Of a stretch of DNA of 32,983 nt, positions 1 through 6,723 are shown piece after piece. Source of the stretch: Sediminibacterium ginsengisoli (GTDB lineage: Bacteria > Bacteroidota > Bacteroidia > Chitinophagales > Chitinophagaceae); NCBI GenBank assembly GCA_945865545.1, contig CAMBEQ010000025.1, positions 1 to 32,983 of the forward strand, written 5' to 3'. The notes under the pieces were generated by a model that searched no databases, was not told the origin of the DNA, and saw only the letters and a program-made list of their open reading frames with translations. The translations under genes were made by a program, and so were the position numbers. Numbering within the stretch: position 1 is the first letter of the stretch; every line of letters starts with the position of its first letter.

Positions 1-584
1 ACCGCCGCAGGATTACGAGATCCATAAGCATCACTCTGCCAACGTGGTTGCATTTTGTGCAAGCGACCACGACGATCAAATTCAATTGGAAGATTACGCC
101 AATTAACACCTGCTTCAGGCTTAGGTCCGCCCTCGCCCATTCCTAATACTGCTTCATTCAATTGGAAAGACATATTACCATCTTGCTCAAAAATAATTTC
201 TTGTATCTTTTCTCCTTTTGCATTTTTAACCAATACGGCTAATGGATTAAACCTTACTTGAACTTGTAGTTTTCCTACTTGCTTGTTAATTACTTCACTA
301 CCCTTTCTCAAACTTATAACGGGAGAAGGATAACTGCGCTCCGCCACGCCAGGGTTAAAAGGAAAGTTATCTTTGTAACTGATAGGTTTTAATGTAACGC
401 GAATGCTATTTTCTCCGGCTACCCTAATATCAAGTTGTGCAGGCTCGCCCGCAGCTTTGATGAGTTGATCCTCTGAAGCTACAGCTACTTTTGCATTTTG
501 TTGGGCTTGTACCAACGACGCAGCCAATAACATGAATAATGCAAATAAATACTTGTGCAATTTTAATCTAAAGTTGTTTTTCAT
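1..584 (-). CDS. Glycoside hydrolase family 31 enzyme, N-terminal part (3' end beyond window)
   Basis: Only the first 194 codons are in the window; the gene runs off the left edge. Translation from the ATG at 584-582 gives a signal peptide ending near VQAQQ, so the protein is exported to the periplasm or cell surface. A beta-rich N-terminal domain follows, ending in FDRRGRLHKMQPRWQSDAY then GSRNPAA (about residues 168-194). That block is typical of the region just before the catalytic barrel in GH31 alpha-glucosidase/alpha-xylosidase-type enzymes. The catalytic residues are out of view, so the substrate cannot be given. The start codon lies inside a 22-bp tandem duplication (574-619), so a second ATG exists upstream in another frame. 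The next gene upstream on the same strand is the XRE-cupin regulator at 765-1334, a likely controller. The family call rests on motif recognition only. Confidence 0.75.
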   Translation of the reverse strand, partial: MKNNFRLKLHKYLFALFMLLAASLVQAQQNAKVAVASEDQLIKAAGEPAQLDIRVAGENSIRVTLKPISYKDNFPFNPGVAERSYPSPVISLRKGSEVINKQVGKLQVQVRFNPLAVLVKNAKGEKIQEIIFEQDGNMSFQLNEAVLGMGEGGPKPEAGVNWRNLPIEFDRRGRLHKMQPRWQSDAYGSRNPAA

Positions 585-619
585 ATTGATTTTTATTGTT
601 TTTCATATTGATTTTTATT
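574..619. repeat. Tandem duplication of 22 bp across the GH31 start codon
   Basis: Positions 576-597 and 598-619 are identical 22-bp units; the match also includes the two bases before each unit, and a partial third unit (GTTTT) follows. Each unit carries one minus-strand ATG (584-582 and 606-604). Because 22 is not a multiple of three, the outer ATG reads a different frame and stops after 12 codons (MKNNKNQYEKQL), past the true start. This is a direct sequence observation; any effect on expression is inference. Confidence 0.9.
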
Positions 620-764
620 GTTTTAAATCTTAATTAAAAATTATTTGTTACTATATTATTTTATTAATTTCTGATTGGCGATCAAACACAAGAACATCAT
701 CTGCTCGGAAAAATATTATCTGTTCAATTAAATAAGCGTATTCCATTTGTCTTTTTTATAAGTA

Positions 765-1334
765 TTAAACAAAAATATCCAAATACACCACTTCATCCGT
801 CTCCGGCATTATACCGTGCTTTTGCAAACAATTAAAATACAAACTATCCCCTGTATTTAAAAGATATTCTACTTCTCCTATCTGCATTTTCATTTCTCCA
901 CGTATTATATAAATGAACTCCTCGCCTTCATGTGATACTTCGTGAGGTTCTACCTGTCCTTTCTTTGCAACAAACAAAAAAGGTTGCATTTTCTTTTCAT
1001 GATACTCTGAACCATAAGGATAAATAGAATAACCCTTATCCGTTGGCGTTAAACTTTTTTCGGCTTTTTGCCTAGAGGTAACAATCGCATTCAAAAAACC
1101 ATTATTTTCAAGTAAATTAGAAATAGTAGTCCCTAATGCACGAGCAATTTTTACCAGCGCGGCAACAGAAGGAACTGTCTTATTATTTTCAATTTTAGAA
1201 ATCATACTTCGCGATAGTTCACTTGATTCAGCTATTTCTTGTAAAGTTCTTTTTTGATTAGTACGCAATATTTTTATACGCTCCCCTATATTGAGATTGT
1301 TTATTTTGTTATTTAATGATGGAGCACTTTTCAT
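765..1334 (-). CDS. XRE-family regulator with C-terminal cupin sensor (copy 1)
   Basis: This 189-residue cytoplasmic transcription factor has an N-terminal helix-turn-helix (about residues 15-75; recognition helix SRSMISKIENN) and a C-terminal cupin_2 barrel (about 110-189). Cupin motif 1 is H131-E-V-S-H-E-G-E-E-F and motif 2 is GDSLYFNCLQKHGI. This architecture is typical of XRE-cupin regulators that sense a small metabolite, but the ligand cannot be read from sequence. It is 178/189 identical to the copy at 1802-2371. Its promoter (1409-1439) is followed immediately by a perfect palindrome (1391-1407), which suggests autoregulation. It sits directly upstream of the GH31 gene on the same strand, a plausible target. 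Confidence 0.9.
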   Translation of the reverse strand: MKSAPSLNNKINNLNIGERIKILRTNQKRTLQEIAESSELSRSMISKIENNKTVPSVAALVKIARALGTTISNLLENNGFLNAIVTSRQKAEKSLTPTDKGYSIYPYGSEYHEKKMQPFLFVAKKGQVEPHEVSHEGEEFIYIIRGEMKMQIGEVEYLLNTGDSLYFNCLQKHGIMPETDEVVYLDIFV

Positions 1335-1390
1335 TAAACTGTGTTTCTTTTAATAATTATTGTTTCTTAAAATTCAACATATATCTATAT

Positions 1391-1407
1391 ATTCAACAAT
1401 GTTGAAT
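1391..1407. promoter_or_regulatory. Candidate operator: 17-bp perfect palindrome ahead of regulator copy 1
   Basis: The sequence ATTCAACAATGTTGAAT is a perfect 8-1-8 inverted repeat. It lies two bases from the -7 box of the copy-1 promoter, so a bound dimer would cover the transcription start. An extra half-site ATTCAACA is at 1372-1379, 19 bp from the matching half-site in the palindrome. An XRE dimer repressing its own gene is the simplest reading; binding is inferred. Confidence 0.6.
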
Positions 1408-1408
1408 A

Positions 1409-1439
1409 CAAATTTAATCATATATTCGATTTCACCAAA
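1409..1439 (-). promoter_or_regulatory. Bacteroidota-type promoter of regulator copy 1
   Basis: On the minus strand this reads TTTG (-33, 1439-1436), a 19-bp spacer, then TAAATTTG (-7, 1416-1409). It matches the Bacteroidota primary sigma consensus TTTG-N19-TAnnTTTG exactly. The start codon is about 75 bp downstream. Copy 2 has the same arrangement with the same spacer length, which supports both calls. Confidence 0.65.
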
Positions 1440-1628
1440 TAAATTTTAAAAAAAGCTACTATTTTAATTTTAATTATTAAAATACTGAAAACCAATAAGT
1501 TATAGGGAGTGAATTATACAGAATAGGTAAAATAGAATCAAAAAAAATAAAATAATAGGCGTAAGCGAACCAGAATAGGTAGGCAAATAATGGCAATTTT
1601 TGGTCGAAATTCTTGCATTAATTAAAAG

Positions 1629-1751
1629 TTAACGCAAATTACTATTTTCTCCTGTTACTCTAATAACTAGCTGTGCCGGTTCGCACGCCGCTTTGATAAG
1701 TTGCTCCTCTGGGCTCCGGCTAAATATGTATTTTGTTGGGCTTGTGCAAAT
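1629..1751 (-). pseudogene. Decayed remnant of a GH31 gene 5' end
   Basis: This stretch aligns with about 395-515 inside the live GH31 gene at an offset near 1236 bp. On the minus strand the remnant still encodes QAQQN, then, after a one-base indel shifts the frame, EEQLIKAACEPAQLVIRVTG. The intact gene has EDQLIKAAGEPAQLDIRVAG. There is no start codon or signal peptide left. About 199 bp, including the start region, are missing between this fragment and the regulator-copy-2 segment compared with the intact arrangement. It is the left arm of the duplication that gave the second regulator. Confidence 0.8.
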
Positions 1752-1801
1752 ATGACTAACCGAATTAAATAGGCGTATTCCATTTGCCTTTTCTATAAGT
1801 A

Positions 1802-2371
1802 TTAAACAAAAATATCCAAATACACCACTTCATCCGTCTCCGGCATTATACCATGCTTTTGCAAACAATTAAAATACAAACTATCCCCTGTATTTAAAAG
1901 ATACTCTACTTCTCCTATCTGCATTTTCATTTGCCCTCGAATTATATAAATGAACTCCTCACCTTCATGTGATACTTCGTGAGTTTTTACTTGTCCTTTC
2001 TTTGCAACAAACAAAAAAGGTTGCATTTTCTTTTCATGATACTCTGAACCATAAGGATAAATAGAATAACCCTTATCCGTTGACGTTAAACTTTTTTCGG
2101 CTTTTTGTCTAGAGGTAACAATCGCATTCAAAAAACCATTATTTTCAAGTAAATTAGAAATAGTAGTCCCTAATGCATGAGCAATTTTTATGAGCGCGGA
2201 AACGGAAGGAACTGTCTTATTATTTTCAATTTTAGAAATCATACTTCGTGATAGTTCACATAATTCAGCTATCTCTTGTAAGGTTCTTTTTTGATTAGTA
2301 CGCAATATTTTTATACGCTCCCCTATATTGAGATTGTTTATTTTGTTATTTAATGATGAAGCACCTTTCAT
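1802..2371 (-). CDS. XRE-family regulator with C-terminal cupin sensor (copy 2)
   Basis: This 189-residue paralogue of the regulator at 765-1334 has the same HTH plus cupin layout and an identical recognition helix. The 11 differences are S3G, P5S, S37L, S38C, A58S, V61I, R65H, P97S, E129K, P130T and E147Q. Three (129, 130, 147) fall in or beside the cupin entrance, so effector response may differ even if DNA recognition is shared. Its promoter core is conserved (2428-2458), but the copy-1 palindrome is not; a different palindrome overlaps its -7 box. Downstream lies only the GH31 remnant. Upstream, on the same strand, is the GH30/sulfatase cluster. Confidence 0.9.
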   Translation of the reverse strand: MKGASSLNNKINNLNIGERIKILRTNQKRTLQEIAELCELSRSMISKIENNKTVPSVSALIKIAHALGTTISNLLENNGFLNAIVTSRQKAEKSLTSTDKGYSIYPYGSEYHEKKMQPFLFVAKKGQVKTHEVSHEGEEFIYIIRGQMKMQIGEVEYLLNTGDSLYFNCLQKHGIMPETDEVVYLDIFV

Positions 2372-2417
2372 TACACTCAGTTTTCTTTTTGATTGTTATT
2401 ATTTCTAAATGTGTAAC

Positions 2418-2433
2418 ATTTTGCATGCAAAAT
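2418..2433. promoter_or_regulatory. 16-bp perfect palindrome overlapping the copy-2 -7 box
   Basis: ATTTTGCATGCAAAAT is a perfect 8-8 palindrome that overlaps the -7 element at 2428-2435. Aligned by promoter position with copy 1, the old operator half-site TTGAAT has become TTGCAT here and the other half is lost. This could be a new operator or a by-product of drift in AT-rich DNA. Confidence 0.4.
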
Positions 2434-2458
2434 TAAACATATTATTGATTCCAACAAA
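2428..2458 (-). promoter_or_regulatory. Bacteroidota-type promoter of regulator copy 2
   Basis: On the minus strand this reads TTTG (2458-2455), a 19-bp spacer and TAATTTTG (2435-2428). The spacing and motif types equal those of the copy-1 promoter, and the position relative to the start codon is nearly the same (about 57 bp versus 75 bp), as expected for duplicated promoters. Confidence 0.65.
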
Positions 2459-2563
2459 TAAAATTGAAATAACATTCCAATTTGGAAAGAAGCTTATTCT
2501 TTATTAGAATCTACAGGAAAAATGAAGTAGAAATTATTTTTGTATATACTGCCGCTGATACAT

Positions 2564-4057
2564 TTACCAAACATAGGTTCCAACTCCGCCAGGCTCTAAA
2601 GAGGTACTTGCTAAGCTACCATAGTATTTAATATTAAATGACGCTTGGCTCTTACTATCATTTACTACAATTAAAACTATTTTACCCGTTGGGGTTTTAA
2701 AAGCTACATTATATAAATTTCCTACATTAGAACTTCCTATTCGAATGGAACCAACTGGTACAAATTTAGAAGCATGTGCTATTATATAATAAGAGACATT
2801 CCTTTGCACTACCGAATTATCAATAGTAAGAGCTCCTTTACAAGAAGTACACCCACCTGGTGTATGCGGATTATAGGATGCATCGCTAGCTAAATTCCAT
2901 TCCAACGCTACTTTGCTCCAATTACGCATCGAACCAATGACTACATTTTTTACATGCCATTTTAAATCATCTCCAAAATTTCCATTACCCGATGTCCATT
3001 GTTCAGTAAAATACAAACCTTTATCTGGGAACTCATTGTGTACCTGTAATAAAGCACTGATATCACCACCATACAAATGAAAAGCAGAACCTGCAACATA
3101 AACATTTGCTTCAGCATCTTTTAAAATTGATAATGGATATTCTGGCTTATCACAATTATGATCATAAATTATAATTTTCGTTTTAATATTGGCAAGCTTA
3201 AAGGCTGGCCCTAAATAATTTTTAATAAAATTTGCTTCTTGATTAGCTGTCATATACATGCTCGGATTATTCCCCGAATGCAATGGTTCATTTTGTGGAG
3301 TAATGGCATCAATGGTAATACCATTTTGTTTCATTGCTTGTATATATTTTACAAAATATTGCGCATACACAGGATAATATGGTTGCAATAAACTTCCACC
3401 TAAAGAGGATTGATTGTCTTTCATCCAAACAGGAGGCGACCATGGGCTGCCCATGATTTTGATATTCGGATTAATAACAATGATTTCTTTTAATAAAGGA
3501 ATTAAATTAATAGAATCTTGAGATAGTGTAAACTTATCTAAATTAAAATCTGATTGATTCGCTGGGAGATCGTCATAAGAAAAAACTTTAGCATCCAAAT
3601 CCGAAGCGCCTATACTTATTCTTAAATAGTTAATTGATATTGAATTTTCATTTTGACCAAATAACTCTTGTAATAAGTCCTTTCGTGCTGTAGTACTTAA
3701 TGTATTAATTACCTGCGCACTACCCCCCGTTAATGTATATCCAAACCCTTCAACATCTTGAAAAAGATAGCTATCATTAACTTCTATATTTGTAACAATT
3801 TTACTTGTTGATTCAAATTTTAATTGGGTAGTTTGTTTTTCAAGCTTTAATGTTTGATTGGATGAGGTTAACCAAAAATCAATATTACCAAGTATTGGGC
3901 TAACTGGATTTGTAGTTGTATTCATTGCATCAGTTACCGAAGGAGTACAATTAAATAATGCAATAGTAAAAAAAAGGGCAGTAAATAATTTTTTTATAAA
4001 AAACTTACTACCAAGTTTCTTAATGGAGGCTACGTTTAATTTAGTCGCAATACTCAT
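2564..4057 (-). CDS. GH30 family glycosidase (subfamily 3-like), exported lipoprotein
   Basis: Likely an endo-acting beta-glycanase; GH30_3 members cleave beta-1,6-glucan. I chose the ATG at 4057 (497 residues), because the longer 4105 start would overlap the upstream FGE gene by 29 bp and add residues before the signal peptide. The signal segment ends in ALFNC, with C37 a possible lipid attachment site. Catalytic residues are visible: acid/base E257 in AITPQNEPLH and nucleophile E352 in GLYFTEQWTSG. Other family blocks are VEGFGYTLTGGSAQ, YLRISIGASDLD, IMGSPWSPPVWMK and DHNCDKPEYPLSIL; the C-terminal beta domain ends GGVGTYVW. It is the last gene of the sulfatase-FGE run, so its substrate may be a sulfated or sulfate-decorated glycan. 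Subfamily and substrate are inference. Confidence 0.85.
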   Translation of the reverse strand: MSIATKLNVASIKKLGSKFFIKKLFTALFFTIALFNCTPSVTDAMNTTTNPVSPILGNIDFWLTSSNQTLKLEKQTTQLKFESTSKIVTNIEVNDSYLFQDVEGFGYTLTGGSAQVINTLSTTARKDLLQELFGQNENSISINYLRISIGASDLDAKVFSYDDLPANQSDFNLDKFTLSQDSINLIPLLKEIIVINPNIKIMGSPWSPPVWMKDNQSSLGGSLLQPYYPVYAQYFVKYIQAMKQNGITIDAITPQNEPLHSGNNPSMYMTANQEANFIKNYLGPAFKLANIKTKIIIYDHNCDKPEYPLSILKDAEANVYVAGSAFHLYGGDISALLQVHNEFPDKGLYFTEQWTSGNGNFGDDLKWHVKNVVIGSMRNWSKVALEWNLASDASYNPHTPGGCTSCKGALTIDNSVVQRNVSYYIIAHASKFVPVGSIRIGSSNVGNLYNVAFKTPTGKIVLIVVNDSKSQASFNIKYYGSLASTSLEPGGVGTYVW

Positions 4058-4076
4058 AGAAGGATTTACACTAAAG

Positions 4077-5216
4077 TTAATTAACTTTAGCAATATCCTG
4101 TACACATCTAAATCCAGTATGTTCCAAACTTGTATCTGGACTACTTTTCATTCTTCTTGAAACTCGATACCCAGAGCAATAAGAATCATTGCATAAAAAA
4201 CTTCCACCCCGTAAAACTCTTTTTTTTGTAAAAGGCTCATCTGGATCATAACTATCATTGGGTCCTATTGGATCCATAGTTTCTTTATCCTTTAATGAAA
4301 TATAGTAATCGTTTTTGTACCAGTCACTACACCATTCCCAAACATTTCCAGCCATATCATACAATCCATACGCATTGGGTAAATAAGTTTTAACGGGTGC
4401 AGCCAGTTCATAGCCATCCTTTTTTTCATTCAGGTAGGGAAACTTTCCCTCCCATGTATTTGCTTTTGGCTTGCCTTCATTGATAGGTTCATTTCCCCAT
4501 GAATAAATATGATCTAGTAGCCCAGCTCTTGATGCAAACTCCCATTCGGCTTCTGTAGGCAATCTTTTTCCAGCCCATTGGCTATAAGCATTGGCATCAT
4601 CCCAACTTACTTGCACTACGGGGAAATTTTCTTTCCCAATAATATTTGAATTTGGACCATCTGGATGTTGCCAGTCTGCTCCCGCCTCCCATTCCCACCA
4701 TTGACTATAATTATTTAAATTAACAGGCCCTTTAGATGGTTTAAAAACCAAGGAAGCTGCCACCAATAATTCATCAGCAGGTTTTGGTGTACCAGGCGGT
4801 ACCGATTTTTTTAATTCTTCCCAATCAGGTTTTCTTTCTGCAGTGGTGATATATCCTGTTGAATCTATAAATTTTTTAAACTGCGCATTGGTCACTTCGG
4901 TCATATCCATATAAAATGAATGTACAGTAACTTTGTGTTTAGGATATTCATCTCTATCGGCCTGGTCATTGTCTCCTCCCATGTTAAAGGTACCCGCAGG
5001 TATTAATACCATGCCTTCCTTAGAACTTACTGTACTAATATGAAATATAGTACTGTCATGGGTTATAGAAAATCTAGAAGGAATTTTCATACAACAAGAG
5101 GGAACCGTATCCTTACTCATTGGTGTAGACTGTGCTGTTGCCTTACTACCAATAAAACAAAAAATGGAAATCCCAACACTTAAAAATATTTTAGTAGCTC
5201 TATTATTAGTTCGCAA
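4077..5216 (-). CDS. Formylglycine-generating enzyme (sulfatase maturation, SUMF1/FGE family)
   Basis: This 379-residue exported enzyme oxidises the active-site cysteine of type I sulfatases to formylglycine. The FGE blocks are in order: GGDNDQADRDEYPKHKVTVH, SFYMDMTEVTNAQFKKFI, VSWDDANAYSQWAGKRLP, AYGLYDMAGNVWEWCSDWY and RVLRGGSFLCNDSYC. The two cysteines of the aerobic, copper-dependent active site are present as C342 and C347, matching the C-x4-C pair of human FGE. This separates it from FGE-fold relatives such as GldK/GldJ. The start is TTG at 5216: no in-frame ATG comes before residue 33, and starting later would delete the signal peptide (IFLSVGISIFCFIGSKATAQ). The 13-bp gap to the sulfatase upstream indicates one operon with its likely clients. 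A CC pair near residue 42 recalls the redox-active N-terminal cysteines of other FGEs. Confidence 0.92.
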   Translation of the reverse strand: MRTNNRATKIFLSVGISIFCFIGSKATAQSTPMSKDTVPSCCMKIPSRFSITHDSTIFHISTVSSKEGMVLIPAGTFNMGGDNDQADRDEYPKHKVTVHSFYMDMTEVTNAQFKKFIDSTGYITTAERKPDWEELKKSVPPGTPKPADELLVAASLVFKPSKGPVNLNNYSQWWEWEAGADWQHPDGPNSNIIGKENFPVVQVSWDDANAYSQWAGKRLPTEAEWEFASRAGLLDHIYSWGNEPINEGKPKANTWEGKFPYLNEKKDGYELAAPVKTYLPNAYGLYDMAGNVWEWCSDWYKNDYYISLKDKETMDPIGPNDSYDPDEPFTKKRVLRGGSFLCNDSYCSGYRVSRRMKSSPDTSLEHTGFRCVQDIAKVN

Positions 5217-5229
5217 TGTAAATTATAAT

Positions 5230-6696
5230 TTAATTTATTTTTTTGGTTAACTTTCCAATAGGTCTTAGGTTTTCTCCTACTCTGTTTTGTAAGTCATCTC
5301 CTAAATCTTTTCGCGCATCTTCGGCTAACTTATTCAATTCACTTACAATTAAAGGATTTTGATCTTTCACATCATACGCTTCTGATGGATCTCTTCTTAA
5401 ATCATATAAAGCATAAGGCATGATAATATTTTCAGGTGTTTTAATTGGTGAGCCATCTTTACCAGGTACCTGATTTAAATAAGATCTTGATGGATGCTCA
5501 AACACCAATTTCCAATTATCTCTTCTGACTGCTTCCAAAGAATTTTTTCTATAATAATAAAGGAAATTTTTTCGAGGGGTTGCATTCATATTGCCTTTAA
5601 GTATAGGCATCAAACTCACTCCATCAATTTTATGATCGGGTAATTTTACTTTACAAATTGCAGATAGCGTTGGTAAAATATCAATTGCAGAAACCAACTG
5701 ATTACAAATTTGTCCCCCTTTAATATTTCCATTCCATCTTACTATAAATGGCACTCGATGCCCCCCTTCAAAACTTGTACCCTTGCCTTCTCTAAAACCA
5801 CCTGCATTACCAGCATGGTTTCCAAAATTCAACCAAGGCCCATTATCACTTGTGAAAATTACAATAGTGTTTTTATCTAGCCCACTTGACTTTAAGGTTT
5901 TCATAATGCGCCCTATTTCACTATCCACTTCTTGTATTACATCTCCGTATAGTCCTTGTTTGCTAGTACCTCTGAATTTGGATGATGCATTAATAGGTAC
6001 ATGTGGCATATTGTGTGCTAGATATAAGAAAAAGGGTTTGTTTTTATTTTTATTGATAAATGAGATAGCAGCCTCTGTATACAATCCCGTTAAAGTAGAC
6101 TGTTCCTCTAATGTTTTTATCTCTCTTATTTTTTCATTGTCTTTTATAATAGGTAAAACAGGAAAATTCGAATTCCAAGTTTCATTTTTAGCGGGTGTGC
6201 CATCATAGTCCATTGGCCACATATCATTTGAATAGGGAATACCTAAATACTCATCAAAGCCTTGTTGCAATGGTAGAAATTCTTTTTCATCACCTAAATG
6301 CCATTTGCCAATAATTCCTGTTGCATAATTATTTTGTTTCAACATCTCCGCAATGGTTACTTCGGAATGTGCCAAACCAAATTCACTTCTAGGAAACAAA
6401 GCCCCTGCAATACCCACTCTATTCGCATAACATCCAGTAAGTAAAGCAGCTCTTGAAGCACTGCATACAGCTTGTGGTGTAAGGTAATTGGTAAATCGAA
6501 CCCCTTCAAATGCTAATTGGTCTAGATTGGGTGTTTTAATATCTAAGGCGCCATAACAGGATAAATCTCCATAACCCAAATCGTCCATTAAAATTAGTAT
6601 TACATTGGGAAGGGACTCTTTCTTTTGTGCAAATCCCGAATGGCCAATAAGCACAATACAGAATAAAAAAATAAACTTTAGTTTGATGATACGCAT
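5230..6696 (-). CDS. Type I sulfatase with CSASR signature
   Basis: This 488-residue exported arylsulfatase-family hydrolase removes sulfate esters from a glycan. The signal peptide ends at GHSGFAQ. The calcium-binding aspartates are in NVILILMDDLGYGDLS (D38, D39). The maturation motif is C78-S-A-S-R82 followed by AALLTG; alanine replaces the more usual proline, which FGE tolerates in many family members. Further sulfatase blocks are IGKWHLG, FFLYLAHNMPHVP, TSDNGPW and GHRVPFIVRW, and the C-terminal subdomain has DGSPIKTPENI and YALYDLRRDPSEAYDV. It is encoded between another sulfatase (27 bp upstream) and the FGE (13 bp downstream). The particular sulfate position cannot be read from these motifs. 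Confidence 0.93.
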   Translation of the reverse strand: MRIIKLKFIFLFCIVLIGHSGFAQKKESLPNVILILMDDLGYGDLSCYGALDIKTPNLDQLAFEGVRFTNYLTPQAVCSASRAALLTGCYANRVGIAGALFPRSEFGLAHSEVTIAEMLKQNNYATGIIGKWHLGDEKEFLPLQQGFDEYLGIPYSNDMWPMDYDGTPAKNETWNSNFPVLPIIKDNEKIREIKTLEEQSTLTGLYTEAAISFINKNKNKPFFLYLAHNMPHVPINASSKFRGTSKQGLYGDVIQEVDSEIGRIMKTLKSSGLDKNTIVIFTSDNGPWLNFGNHAGNAGGFREGKGTSFEGGHRVPFIVRWNGNIKGGQICNQLVSAIDILPTLSAICKVKLPDHKIDGVSLMPILKGNMNATPRKNFLYYYRKNSLEAVRRDNWKLVFEHPSRSYLNQVPGKDGSPIKTPENIIMPYALYDLRRDPSEAYDVKDQNPLIVSELNKLAEDARKDLGDDLQNRVGENLRPIGKLTKKIN

Positions 6697-6723
6697 ATTC
6701 TTTTTTTAAAATGATACTATTAA

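Larger units (their letters stand above)
725..2371. repeat. Segmental duplication: regulator plus GH31 5' region, two arms
   Basis: Positions about 725-1334 and 1762-2371 align at a constant offset of 1037 bp, including the sequence just 3' of each regulator gene. The GH31-derived parts (about 395-515 and 1632-1751) align at offset about 1236. The two arms therefore shared one regulator-plus-GH31-start arrangement, and the right arm later lost about 199 bp and decayed. The regulator part has stayed intact at 94% protein identity. Confidence 0.85.

Noticed and set aside
1629..1751. GH31 remnant as a functional small peptide gene
   Set aside because: It has no start codon in frame, an indel breaks the frame, and its only similarity is to the interior of the adjacent GH31 gene.
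2475..2511. TTCCAATTTGGAA palindrome (2475-2487) and ATTCT/AGAAT hairpin (2497-2511) as regulatory site or terminator
   Set aside because: Short stems in AT-rich DNA with no T tract and no relation to a promoter core; expected by chance.
4077..5216. FGE-fold protein as a gliding-motility GldK/GldJ or ergothioneine EgtB relative
   Set aside because: It has both active-site cysteines (C342, C347) and sits between sulfatase and GH30 genes; Gld and EgtB proteins lack this pair.
5783..6208. A 141-codon open frame on the plus strand inside the sulfatase gene
   Set aside because: It lies wholly opposite a strongly supported sulfatase, has no family motif and follows from codon bias of the real gene.
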